Assembly (NCBI GenBank): GCA_017744355.1
Contig: JAGIBK010000001.1
Coordinates: 1,083,694-1,147,693 of the forward strand
Direction of reading: 5' to 3'
DNA length: 64,000 bases
From: a bacterium
Lineage (GTDB): Bacteria > Cyanobacteriota > Sericytochromatia > S15B-MN24 > UBA4093
Below, piece after piece: positions 41,237 to 49,305 of this stretch; position 1 is the first letter of the stretch; every line of letters begins with the position of its first letter. The notes under the pieces are model-generated. The model saw nothing but the letters and a program-made list of their open reading frames with translations. It was not told the DNA's origin and did not search any database. Both the position numbers and the translations under genes were made by a program.

Positions 41237-42257
41237 GCGTCGTGAAGGCGGAAGCTCCGCCTTTGCGCAGCAGGACGAAGTCGATGGCGCCGCGCAGGAA
41301 GCCGTAGCCGTAACCGAGGTGAAAGGCCGCAAAGACCCCAGGCATGAGCGGCAGGTACTTCAGGCGAGCCGGCTTGAAGCAGGTCAACACCGAGATCGCG
41401 ACGTTGGCGAGTGCGTAGAGGCCGACGAGGCCGACGAGGCCCCAGCACGCCAAGCGATTGAACGGCGCGAGCAAAGCCAAGAGCAAGAGGGCCAGCACGA
41501 AGGCCCCGGGCACCAGGTGCCGCAACGAAGCCGGAAGGCGATGCTTCTGGATCACCCGCACCTTCCAGTAGCCGTACTGGGCGTACTGCCTGAAGAGGGC
41601 CGAGAGCGAGGCCCTCGGGTAGTAGCGAGACTTGATGCGAGGGGACTGCCAAACCCTGCGGCCGGCACGCACCAGGCGCAAGTTGAGCTCGTCGTCCTGG
41701 TTGCGCACGAGCTCGGGATCGAAGAGGCCGACCTCCTCGAAGACCGCGCGGCGCCAGCAGCCGAGATAGACCGAGTCGACCTCGCCTTCGAACTCGGTGG
41801 CGTGCGAGGCGGCCCCGCCCGACGAGAAGGGGGACTGGAAGCCGAGCGCGATCGCCTCCTGGACGTAGGTCTTGCCGGCCGCATGCCACGCGCCGCCCAC
41901 GTTGTCGGCGCCGCTCTCCTCGAGGACCGCCAGGCATTCGCGAAGGTAGTCCGGGGCATAGACCGTATGCACGTCCATCCGCACGATCACCTCGCCTCGG
42001 GCCGCCGTAATCGCCCGGTTCAGGGCGTGCGGGGTGTTGCGCTCGGGGTTGTCGATCACCCGGATGAACGGGTGGCGCTCGGTGTACTCCGCAAGGACCT
42101 CGCGGGTCCCGTCGTCGCTCATCCCGTCGGCGATCAGCACCTCGAGCTCAAAGCCCTCGCGGGCCTGAGCGAGCACCGCTTCGAGGAACGGGGCGATGTG
42201 CTGCCGCTCGTTCCGGCACGGAACGATGACCGAGAGCAGGGGCAGAGCTTGGGTCAC
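41223..42257 (-). CDS. Membrane-associated family 2 glycosyltransferase (ExoA-like)
   Basis: 344 aa, GTG 42257 overlapping the upstream TGA, with AGGAGGT 4-5 nt before it. GT2 motifs LSVIVPCRNERQHIAPFLEA, LIADGMSDDGTREVLAEYT, VRMDVHTVY (DXD equivalent) and RNQDDELNLRLVRAGRRVWQ. Two or three C-terminal hydrophobic segments (about 245-300) anchor it in the inner membrane. The pattern resembles ExoA of succinoglycan synthesis. Transcribed with the GT4 gene before it, so the pair may build one glycan. Confidence 0.88.
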   Translation of the reverse strand: MTQALPLLSVIVPCRNERQHIAPFLEAVLAQAREGFELEVLIADGMSDDGTREVLAEYTERHPFIRVIDNPERNTPHALNRAITAARGEVIVRMDVHTVYAPDYLRECLAVLEESGADNVGGAWHAAGKTYVQEAIALGFQSPFSSGGAASHATEFEGEVDSVYLGCWRRAVFEEVGLFDPELVRNQDDELNLRLVRAGRRVWQSPRIKSRYYPRASLSALFRQYAQYGYWKVRVIQKHRLPASLRHLVPGAFVLALLLLALLAPFNRLACWGLVGLVGLYALANVAISVLTCFKPARLKYLPLMPGVFAAFHLGYGYGFLRGAIDFVLLRKGGASAFTTLTRG

Positions 42258-43351
42258 GAGACCTCCTGAGAAGAAACCACCGGGCGCGACGGCGCCACAG
42301 CGAGCAGCCGCTCGTATACCGCTTCCATGGCATCGGCGTTGCGGGACCAATCGAAGCACCGCGCCACATGGGCACGGCCCCTCTCTCCCATGGCGACCCG
42401 CAGGGCCGGATCATCGAGCAAACGTGAGAGCGCCTGGGCCAGCGCCTCCGGATCGGCGGGCGGCACGAGCAGACCGGTCTCGCCATCCAGGACGACCTCC
42501 CCCACCCCGCCCACGCGGGTTGCGACCACGGGCAGGCCGCAGGCGGCCGCCTCGACCGCCGCGACGCCGAAGCTCTCGCTCAGCGACGGCATGGCGAAAA
42601 TCGAGAGAGCGCGCAGGAAGTCCGGCATCTGGGCATGGGGCAGGCGCCCTACGAGCTGGACGGTCTCTTCCAGATGCAGCGAGGCGATCAAAGAGGCGAG
42701 GGCATCGCGCTGATCACCCTCACCTGCGAGCAAGAGCCTCACCGGACGATCCGGTCGCCGATCCAGCAACAGGCGAACCGCGCGGATGAGATGCTCCTGA
42801 CCGTAGTGAGCCTCGAGGATCTTGGCGCAGCCGATGGTCAAGCCCTCGTGAGGGGTCGCGGGGCCGAACCGGGCGAGATCCACCCCGAACGGGACGACCT
42901 CGATCGAACGAGACGGGAGCAGCGGCGCTGTCGCCTCGGCCATCGCATGGCTGCTGGAGGTCACGGCATCCGCCTGGCGCAAGTTCCAGGCGAGCAGGGC
43001 GCGGTGCAGCGGGCTTTTCGTGGGGAAGTCGTACACGTCGCTCCCCCAGACCGAGATGACGAAGGGGCGATGGCGCGCCAGGGCCCCGAGCAAGCCATAA
43101 CTGGTCGCGTAGTGCGCGTGCACGAGATCCGGCCGCAGGCGCCGTACCAGCGCGCGTGCCTCCCCGATCAATGCCAGATAGCCGATCTTGCCCACGGGCG
43201 GCGGCTGCAGGAAATGGACTTCGACGCCCGGGATCTCGGCGGGCAGCAGCGAGAGCACATGGACGTCCCAGGCGCGCGCGGCGAACTCGCGCGCCCATTT
43301 GACGGTATGAACGTTGCTCGCGTCGGCTAGTAGGACGAGACGGCGTCTCAT
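42254..43351 (-). CDS. Family 4 glycosyltransferase
   Basis: 365 aa. Two Rossmann halves: RRLVLLADASNVHTVKWARE and HYATSYGLLGALARHRPFVI in the acceptor half, then VVPFGVDLARFGP, LLLAGEGDQRDALASL and the GT4 nucleotide-sugar site PSLSESFGVAAVEAAACGLP (E-x7-E) in the donor half. AGAGGAA is about 7 nt before ATG 43351. GTGA overlap with the downstream GT2. Likely a retaining hexosyl transferase in surface polysaccharide synthesis. Confidence 0.9.
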   Translation of the reverse strand: MRRRLVLLADASNVHTVKWAREFAARAWDVHVLSLLPAEIPGVEVHFLQPPPVGKIGYLALIGEARALVRRLRPDLVHAHYATSYGLLGALARHRPFVISVWGSDVYDFPTKSPLHRALLAWNLRQADAVTSSSHAMAEATAPLLPSRSIEVVPFGVDLARFGPATPHEGLTIGCAKILEAHYGQEHLIRAVRLLLDRRPDRPVRLLLAGEGDQRDALASLIASLHLEETVQLVGRLPHAQMPDFLRALSIFAMPSLSESFGVAAVEAAACGLPVVATRVGGVGEVVLDGETGLLVPPADPEALAQALSRLLDDPALRVAMGERGRAHVARCFDWSRNADAMEAVYERLLAVAPSRPVVSSQEVS

Positions 43352-43400
43352 GCGGGGCTTTCCTCTCGTGATCCCGTCCATTTTACCTCAGCGAAGGGCG

Positions 43401-43406
43401 TATAAT
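43401..43406 (+). promoter_or_regulatory. Consensus -10 upstream of the PD-(D/E)XK gene
   Basis: Exact TATAAT about 40 nt before the GTG at 43448. No convincing -35. Confidence 0.45.
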
Positions 43407-43447
43407 CGCAAGAGCCGCCCCGAAAGCCGAGAGGATCGAGAGCCGTC

Positions 43448-44200
43448 GTGCGCAAGCCCCAGTACTCCCCGAGCAAACTCTATGTCTATCAGACCTGCCC
43501 GCGGCAGTACCACTACCAGTACGTGCGGAAGCTGCCGCGCAGGGCCTGGGCCAACCAGAGCTTCGGCACCTCTCTCCACCGGACCCTCCAGGTCCTCCAC
43601 GAGCAGGGCGGCCCCACCGCGCGACCCCTCGAAGCCGCCCAGGCCGAACTCGAACGCTCATGGACGGGGGCCGGCTACGACTCGCGCGAGCACGAGCTGG
43701 CCGAGCTGGCGCGCGGCAAGGACCTGCTCGCCGCCTACTACGAAACCTGGTCGGACGCCCAGAGCATCCCACTCCTCTTGGAGAAGCGCCTCACGGCCGC
43801 TTACCGCGACATCACGCTCTTGGGCATCGTCGACCGGGTGGATCGGCGCTTCGACGGCTCGCTCGAGATCATCGACTACAAGTCGGGCTACGCCCCCGAG
43901 CAGATCCGCCCCCACACCCTCCAGCAGCTCGGGATTTACCACTTCCTCATCGGCGAGAAGCTCCGCGAGACCGTCCAGCACCACACGGTGCATTACCTGG
44001 CGAGCAATGTTCGCCTCACCCTCGAAATGAGCGCCGCGCACATCGAAGGGATCCTCGAAGGCGTGCGCGAGACCGTCGAGCGGCTCGAAGCGGAGCAACG
44101 CTTCACCCCGCGCGTCGCCGAGCACTGCCTGCGCTGCGATTACCTCAGGTACTGCGAGGCGGGCCGCGCCTTTGCCGCTGAAGCCGGCGAGCAGGCGTAA
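43448..44200 (+). CDS. PD-(D/E)XK nuclease of the RecB/Cas4/AddB C-terminal type with Fe-S cysteines
   Basis: 250 aa, GTG start. The nuclease core is complete: His in FGTSLHRTLQVLHEQ, Asp in LGIVDRVDRRFDG, and LEIIDYKSGYAPEQ (D-x-K), with Gln/Tyr QQLGIYHFL. One Cys near the N-terminus (QTCPRQYHYQY) plus three near the C-terminus (HCLRCDYLRYC) reproduce the four-Cys iron-sulfur clasp of AddB and Cas4 nucleases. No helicase or CRISPR gene is near, so it is a stand-alone DNA-end-processing or repair nuclease of unknown partner. Confidence 0.82.
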   Translation: MRKPQYSPSKLYVYQTCPRQYHYQYVRKLPRRAWANQSFGTSLHRTLQVLHEQGGPTARPLEAAQAELERSWTGAGYDSREHELAELARGKDLLAAYYETWSDAQSIPLLLEKRLTAAYRDITLLGIVDRVDRRFDGSLEIIDYKSGYAPEQIRPHTLQQLGIYHFLIGEKLRETVQHHTVHYLASNVRLTLEMSAAHIEGILEGVRETVERLEAEQRFTPRVAEHCLRCDYLRYCEAGRAFAAEAGEQA

Positions 44201-44295
44201 GGACGATCGCACGCCGCTCGGATCGCATGCCACGGCACCGATAGACGCGCTGGGCTATGCTATCCCCATCGCTCGAAAACCTCTCTGAGCGAAAC

Positions 44296-44329
44296 GAGGG
44301 CCCGCCGTTCACACACCCGGCGGGCCCTC
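44296..44329 (-). terminator. Hairpin terminator after the AMP-ligase gene
   Basis: Perfect 12-bp stem (44296-44307 with 44318-44329), 10-nt loop. On the minus strand GTTTCG follows; the plus side has CCCTTTG. Confidence 0.6.
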
Positions 44330-44340
44330 ACCCTTTGAAA

Positions 44341-45909
44341 TCAGGCCTGTTGCCAGGTCATCAAGCGCGCCTGGTGGACCTTGCCGCTTTCCGTCCGCGG
44401 CAAGCTCTCGACCAAATGAATCTCGTGGGGACACTTGTGGCGCGACAAATACTGCTCGCAGTGTTGCTTGGCTGCTTCGACCTCGAAGTCCTGCGTGGCG
44501 GCCACCACCCAGGCCACAATCCGTTGGCCCTGTGCCGGGTCAGGCACGCCGAGCACCGCCGCCTCCCGGATGCCTGGATGCCGCAGCAGGACGGCCTCGA
44601 CCTCCCGAGGGTTCACCTTCTCGCTGCCCGCCACGATGAGGGTCTCCTGTCGACCCTGCAGGTGCAAGACGCCTTCGGGATCGAAGAAGCCCAGATCCCC
44701 CGTCGGGTGCCACTCGCCCTGCGCCGGAACGAAAGCATCAAGGCCGCCTTGCCAGTAGCCCTGCATCAGGAAGGGAGATTGGACCTGCACCGCACCGATC
44801 TCGCCCGGCTCCGCAGGGCCCTGCTCACCCACGATCCGCAGGCAGACACCGGGAAAAGGACGGGCGAAGCGTCCGGTGCCGAAGCCGGGATCGTCCTCGG
44901 AGCTCAGGGCGATGGGACCGGCCTCGGTCTGGCCGTAAAGTTCGAAGATCCAAGCCTTGGGGAAGACCTTGCGCACCGCGGCCACATCGTCCGGGGTGAG
45001 GGGTGTCCCGCCCGAGAGGACATGCGTCACCTCAGAGAGATCCAGCTCCGCGAGGTCCTCGAGGGCCGCAAGCGTCCGGAAGGTCGCAGGCACGCCCGCG
45101 AAGCTCGCGATCGCCTCGCGTTGCATCTCCTGCAAGACGGGGAAGGGAAAGGCCAGGCCCCTGAAGAGCTGCACGAAGCCGCCGACCAGCAAGATCGACA
45201 GGAGCTGCGCGAGCATGGGGTAGCCGTGATACAGGGGCAGGACGATCGCCGTGCTCGGCGCAGGAGACTCGGGCAGGGCTTCAGCGATCGCGCGGGCCGC
45301 TGTCAGCATGGCCCGGTGCGAGAGGGCGATTCCGCGCGGCTCGCCCGTGCTGCCCGAGGTGTAGAGGATCGTCGCCACGTCGTCGGGATCGGCGACCACC
45401 GCGTCGGGGGTCTCCTCGTAAGGCAGCTCGAAGTACGGGACGAACGGCTCCTCGCCGCGTGCCGACTGCCACGAAATCTGCTGCCGGCGAGGATCCAGGC
45501 GCATGACGCGACCCTGGAAGGCTCGGATGAAGGCCTCGCGCACCGCATCGCCCGCCGAGGCGTCCGCCATGAGCAGGCGCGCCTGGCAATCCCGGGCGTG
45601 GGCGAGCAGTTCGACCTCGCGCAGCTGAGGACTGACGGGCACGGGGATCGCCCCCAGGTGCAAGAGGGCGAAGTACCCGATGACCCAGGAATCGCCCGTA
45701 GGGGCCATGAGCAGGACCCGCTCGCCTGGGACCAGGTCCGGGTGCCCGGCGCGAATCGCACCCGCGATCCGGCGAATTCCGCGCGCCAGCGCGCTGTAGC
45801 TCCAGCGCCGCCCATCGGCGACCAGGGCCTCCACGTGGGGCTTGAGGGCGGCCTGGGTCCGAATGAGATCCGAAAGCGTCAAGATTTCCACACAGCCCTC
45901 GCGCGTCAT
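44341..45909 (-). CDS. AMP-forming acyl-CoA synthetase / ligase
   Basis: 522 aa. Adenylation motifs in order: A3 ILYTSGSTGEPRGIALSHRA, A5 ELYGQTEAGP, A7 EWHPTGDLGFFDPEG, A8 GRQETLIVAGSEKVNPREVE, A10 PRTESGKVHQARL (catalytic Lys). It activates a carboxylate (fatty or aryl acid) as an adenylate and transfers it to CoA or a carrier protein. No carrier protein gene is adjacent. GAGGAG is 5 nt before ATG 45909. The region after A3 is somewhat short compared with FadD. Substrate not predictable. Confidence 0.88.
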   Translation of the reverse strand: MTREGCVEILTLSDLIRTQAALKPHVEALVADGRRWSYSALARGIRRIAGAIRAGHPDLVPGERVLLMAPTGDSWVIGYFALLHLGAIPVPVSPQLREVELLAHARDCQARLLMADASAGDAVREAFIRAFQGRVMRLDPRRQQISWQSARGEEPFVPYFELPYEETPDAVVADPDDVATILYTSGSTGEPRGIALSHRAMLTAARAIAEALPESPAPSTAIVLPLYHGYPMLAQLLSILLVGGFVQLFRGLAFPFPVLQEMQREAIASFAGVPATFRTLAALEDLAELDLSEVTHVLSGGTPLTPDDVAAVRKVFPKAWIFELYGQTEAGPIALSSEDDPGFGTGRFARPFPGVCLRIVGEQGPAEPGEIGAVQVQSPFLMQGYWQGGLDAFVPAQGEWHPTGDLGFFDPEGVLHLQGRQETLIVAGSEKVNPREVEAVLLRHPGIREAAVLGVPDPAQGQRIVAWVVAATQDFEVEAAKQHCEQYLSRHKCPHEIHLVESLPRTESGKVHQARLMTWQQA

Positions 45910-46027
45910 GCAACTCCTCGCTTGCCAAGCGCCTTACGGCGCGCTTACGGCCTCTTCAGGGTACCCGATCCGGCTGGCCCCTGCCTAGCCCCTGCTCGGC
46001 TGTCGTGAGCCCCGTGAAGGCAAGAGC

Positions 46028-46057
46028 TTGACCCGCCCCGGCACTAACAACTAAGCT
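46028..46057 (+). promoter_or_regulatory. Promoter of the PilZ-like gene
   Basis: TTGACC (46028-46033), an 18-nt spacer and TAAGCT (46052-46057). Confidence 0.5.
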
Positions 46058-46130
46058 TTCAGTATCACGTCATATCCCGCGCTCTTTGGCCCCCGCATCC
46101 GCGACGGGCCGCACGTGCGAAGAGGTCCTC

Positions 46131-46721
46131 TTGGCCGACGACTCGTTCAGCTTCCCGAGCGATGGGCGCGCCGCTCAAGCGACACGCCCCATCGCCAACC
46201 CCAACAAGCGTGCCTTCGAGCGCGTCATGTACGTCATCCCGGTCGAGCTCACCGACCGCGCCGGGAGCTTCTTGATCAAGGCCAAGATTCGCGACGTCTC
46301 GCCCGTGGCGGCGCGGGTGCATTTCTTCCGCCCGCCGCGCTTGAGGCCAGGCGACCACGTGATCGTCACCATCTGGAAGAACATCCGCGCCGAGGATGCC
46401 GTTTCCTCGTTCCGCGCGTCGGCGACGGTGTTCGCCTCGCGCGGGCCCGACGCCCTGGTCCTGATGTTCGACAACCCCCGGGCGATGGCCGCGGAGGGCT
46501 TCACCCGCTTCATCTACGGCCCGCTGTTGCTGGCGTCGCTCAACGGCCAGCACCGCTCAAACGATCCGCAACAAGAGCAGGAAGTCGAGACCCAGCGCAA
46601 GGCGGCACGGCGCAAGGCGATCACCGCCAAGGCGCAGGAGTCGGAGTCCATGCAAAGCGAGCGGGATCCGCTCTGGAGATCGCACTCCTACCGCCGATCG
46701 AGACGGCGCTTCGAGCGCTGA
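46131..46721 (+). CDS. Degenerate PilZ-domain-like protein with basic C-terminal tail
   Basis: 196 aa from TTG 46131 (AGAGG 5 nt upstream; TTG 46086 is an alternative). NKRAFERVMYVIPVELT followed by KIRDVSPVAARVHFF mirrors the PilZ layout R-x(3)-R...D-x-S-x(2)-G, but the Gly after the Ser is missing and the Arg pair is shifted, so c-di-GMP binding is doubtful. The C-terminal 50 residues are highly charged and Gln/Arg/Lys-rich (RKAARRKAITAKAQESESMQ). It could be a c-di-GMP effector or a relic that kept the fold. A GGDEF-like protein and a PilB with MshEN domain are in the window. Confidence 0.55.
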   Translation: MADDSFSFPSDGRAAQATRPIANPNKRAFERVMYVIPVELTDRAGSFLIKAKIRDVSPVAARVHFFRPPRLRPGDHVIVTIWKNIRAEDAVSSFRASATVFASRGPDALVLMFDNPRAMAAEGFTRFIYGPLLLASLNGQHRSNDPQQEQEVETQRKAARRKAITAKAQESESMQSERDPLWRSHSYRRSRRRFER

Positions 46722-46724
46722 GCG

Positions 46725-47216
46725 CTAGCGCAGGAGCAGCGTGTCGCGCAGGTCGGCCGGAGCGTGCTGCTGCGCCTCGTAGGGGGTCATGACCCAGAGC
46801 TTGATCGAATGGGTGGCGGCGTTGTCGTCCATGGGCCCGGCGACCGGGCGCTGAATGAAATCAAGCAGGATGCGGCCGGGGCGCGCCAGCGGAAAGGTCC
46901 AGATCTCGGTCGGGGTCGGCTCGGCCACCACCCGGACCCTGAAGGGGGCATCGAAGAGCCAGCGCTCGCCGCGTGCCGCCCACTCCCACGCGTAGCCCTT
47001 GTTGGCGGGTAGCGCCACGTAGACGGCGCGTCCCACCACCCCGCGCAGGACGGCAAGCCCCGCCTCGGGGGCCTCGGGCGACGTGGAAGCAGCCTCAGGC
47101 TTCGTCTGGGGCAGGGAATCGGGTGTCGCCTGGGCCGCACTCGCCGGCGCACCCAGCGCAAGCAGCGCCGCCAGGGCGGTGGGCGCCATCGAGCTGCTAT
47201 AGCGGTGTGCGCGCAT
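46725..47216 (-). CDS. Exported chagasin-like (I42) protease inhibitor domain protein
   Basis: 163 aa. Signal peptide (MRAHRYSSSMAPTALAALLA, cut near APASA-AQA). After a Pro/Ser/Glu linker, residues about 65-150 match the chagasin immunoglobulin-like fold: VYVALPANKGYAWEWAARG (the N-P-T-T-G-Y-x-W loop, here ANKGYAW), a PGRILLDFIQRPVAG segment (R-P loop) and THSIKLWVMTP. Chagasins inhibit papain-type cysteine proteases. Two of the three inhibitory loops are recognisable but altered. AAGGAGGAAGG is upstream of ATG 47216. Periplasmic or surface location is inferred. Confidence 0.6.
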   Translation of the reverse strand: MRAHRYSSSMAPTALAALLALGAPASAAQATPDSLPQTKPEAASTSPEAPEAGLAVLRGVVGRAVYVALPANKGYAWEWAARGERWLFDAPFRVRVVAEPTPTEIWTFPLARPGRILLDFIQRPVAGPMDDNAATHSIKLWVMTPYEAQQHAPADLRDTLLLR

Positions 47217-47314
47217 GCCTTCCTCCTTCGCGGCAGGGCTGAGGGGCCTGCGCACGTCCTCTATCTGGTTGCGCTATCATGGGCAGAATAACCGATCAAG
47301 CTTCGCGAGGACAG

Positions 47315-48070
47315 ATGCAAGACAGACAGGGGATGCCGTTGCTGGCGATCCGGGACCTCAAGAAATGCTTCGGAGACCTGGTGGTGGTCGACGGGATCTC
47401 GTTCTCGCTCTCGCGCGGGGAGATCCTCGGGCTCCTGGGGCCCAACGGCGCGGGCAAGACGACGACCATCCAGATGTTGCTCGGCCTGATCACCCCGACC
47501 TCGGGCGAGATCCAGGTCTTCGGGCTCGACCTGGCGCATCACCGCCAGGCCATTCTCCAGCGGGTCAACTTCTCCTCGACCTACGTTTCCTTGCCTTACT
47601 CCCTGTCGGTGCGCGAGAACCTTCTGGTCTTCGGCCGCCTCTACGGGGTGCCGAACCTGCGGCGCAAGGTGGACGAGACCATCGAGCTGCTGGACCTCAA
47701 GGGCAAGGCCGAGCGACCCGCCAAGGAGCTCTCGAGCGGACAGCTCACCCGCCTGCACCTGGCCAAGGCGCTCTTGAACGACCCGGAGCTGCTCTTTCTC
47801 GACGAGCCGACGGCGAGCCTCGACCCCGACGTGGCCGATCGCATCCGGCACCTGCTCTTGCGGATCCGCGACGAGCGCAAGCTCTCCATCCTCTTCACCA
47901 CCCACAACCTGCGCGAGATGGAGATGATGGCCGATCGGGTCGTCTTCCTCAACCAGGGCAAGATCCTGGCGAGCGGCACCCCCGCCGAGATCGTCGCGCA
48001 GTTCTCGGCCGAAGACCTGGAGGCCGTTTTCCTGAAGGTCGCGCGGGGCGAAGTGGAGGATCAGGCATGA
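47315..48070 (+). CDS. ABC-2-type exporter ATP-binding protein
   Basis: 251 aa from ATG 47315 (AGGA 4 nt upstream; in-frame ATGs at 47279 and 47333 are alternatives). Walker A GLLGPNGAGKTTTIQMLLGL, a divergent signature LSSGQLTRLHLAKAL (G after S replaced by S, i.e. LSSGQ), Walker B LLFLDEPTASLDP and switch His THNLREME. It drives export through the permease encoded next, whose ATG overlaps its stop. Confidence 0.9.
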   Translation: MQDRQGMPLLAIRDLKKCFGDLVVVDGISFSLSRGEILGLLGPNGAGKTTTIQMLLGLITPTSGEIQVFGLDLAHHRQAILQRVNFSSTYVSLPYSLSVRENLLVFGRLYGVPNLRRKVDETIELLDLKGKAERPAKELSSGQLTRLHLAKALLNDPELLFLDEPTASLDPDVADRIRHLLLRIRDERKLSILFTTHNLREMEMMADRVVFLNQGKILASGTPAEIVAQFSAEDLEAVFLKVARGEVEDQA

Positions 48071-48870
48071 GCGGCAGCCTTCAGCGGATCGGGGCCCTCT
48101 TCACCCGGCACGTCTACGTCATCCGGCGCACCCCCATGCGCATCGCGGAGCTCATCTACTGGCCGCTCCTCGACCTCTTGATCTGGGGCTTCCTGAGCAT
48201 GTACCTCAGCCGCCTCGGCGGTGCGGGGGCCCTGCCCAACTTCCTCGCCTTCTTCTTGGGCGCGCTCATCCTGTGGGACCTGCTCTTCCGGGCCCAGCAA
48301 GGGGTCTCGATCGCCTACCTCGAAGAGGTCTGGAGCCGCAACCTCCTCAACCTCTTCGTCAGCCCGCTCTCGGTCGGCGAGTTCTTGGCCTCGACCGTGC
48401 TCATCAGCCTCGCGAAGCTCAGCCTCTCGGTGGTCATGATGTCGATCCTGGCGGGCGTCTTCTACGGCTTCAACATCCTGGTCCTCGGGTGGTCACTGGT
48501 GCCCTTCGTCGTGTGCCTGCTGCTGATGGGCTGGGCGCTCGGGATCACGACCACGGCCCTGGTGCTGCGCTTCGGGCAAGCCGCCGAGAGTCTCGCGTGG
48601 GTGCTCGCCTTCATCTTCCAGCCCCTCTCGGCCGTGTTCTACCCGGTCTCGATCCTGCCGCCCGTGATGCAGGCGCTCGCGAAACTGCTGCCCAGCGCGC
48701 ACGTCTTCGAGGGGATGCGCGCGGTCATCACCACCGGGCACATCCCCCTGAACCACCTGCTCTGGGCCTTCGGGCTGGACGCGCTGTACATGGCAGGGGC
48801 GATCGCCTTCTTCTACCACACCTTCGCGGTGGTCAAGGAGCGCGGCCTGCTCGCCAAGACCGGCGAGTAA
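48067..48870 (+). CDS. ABC-2-type exporter permease
   Basis: 267 aa, ATGA overlap with the ATPase gene. Six membrane segments with an N-terminal amphipathic stretch (TRHVYVIRRTPMRIAELIYW). The motif LAFIFQPLSAVFYPVSILPP before the fifth span is typical of the NodJ/Wzm-like ABC-2 family, which exports polysaccharides, lipids or drugs. The closeness of three glycosyltransferases makes a glycan substrate plausible, but none is in this transcription unit. Confidence 0.88.
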   Translation: MSGSLQRIGALFTRHVYVIRRTPMRIAELIYWPLLDLLIWGFLSMYLSRLGGAGALPNFLAFFLGALILWDLLFRAQQGVSIAYLEEVWSRNLLNLFVSPLSVGEFLASTVLISLAKLSLSVVMMSILAGVFYGFNILVLGWSLVPFVVCLLLMGWALGITTTALVLRFGQAAESLAWVLAFIFQPLSAVFYPVSILPPVMQALAKLLPSAHVFEGMRAVITTGHIPLNHLLWAFGLDALYMAGAIAFFYHTFAVVKERGLLAKTGE

Positions 48871-49305
48871 CCGCCTCCCTCTTCAGAATGCACCGGTCGC
48901 TGGGAATAATTTAGGTCTGGCTGCAGTTTTAGTCCCCTGCGAATACAGGTGTGTTTTGCCCTACAGACAGGTGGCATTTCACCTGTAGGGCAAGCAAGCC
49001 AACGCCCCATACGGCCATCCAGAGGGCGACACGCTCACCCGGAAACTAGCCAGCATTCGGAGTAAATGCACGCCTCGTCCGCATTGCCCCCTGTCAGCTC
49101 AGGCTGCTTACTCATATGAATACTGGCAACAGGAACAGGGTACGAGAAAGCAAGCAATCATTATTCGCATTGCCTTGCGCCAGGTCTATTCCTAAGGAGA
49201 CAGCTCCAGGAAACGTCCGGTATTCCTCGAAGCAAGGAATGCCTTGCAAGGTATGACGACCGTCGATTCGATGAACGAACCATTCATTGAGAAGGGCAGG
49301 TAATC
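48871..49305. other. 435-bp intergenic region of lower GC with structured elements
   Basis: No gene is seen. A bipartite hairpin lies at 48956-48993 (TTGCCCTAC/GTAGGGCAA plus AGGTG/CACCT with a 4-nt bulge); an alternative pairing CTACAG/CTGTAG competes with it. A GCAAGG-aat-g-CCTTGC hairpin is near 49231-49246. GC is visibly lower than in the neighbours, continuous with the PDZ gene, as expected for acquired DNA. Confidence 0.55.

Noticed and set aside
43448..44200. Cas4 of a CRISPR system
   Set aside because: The Cys and nuclease pattern is shared with AddB-type and other stand-alone nucleases, and no array or other cas gene is in the window.
48956..48993. Attachment site or insertion-sequence end in the low-GC gap
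   Set aside because: It is a hairpin without direct flanking duplications, and no transposase or integrase is nearby.
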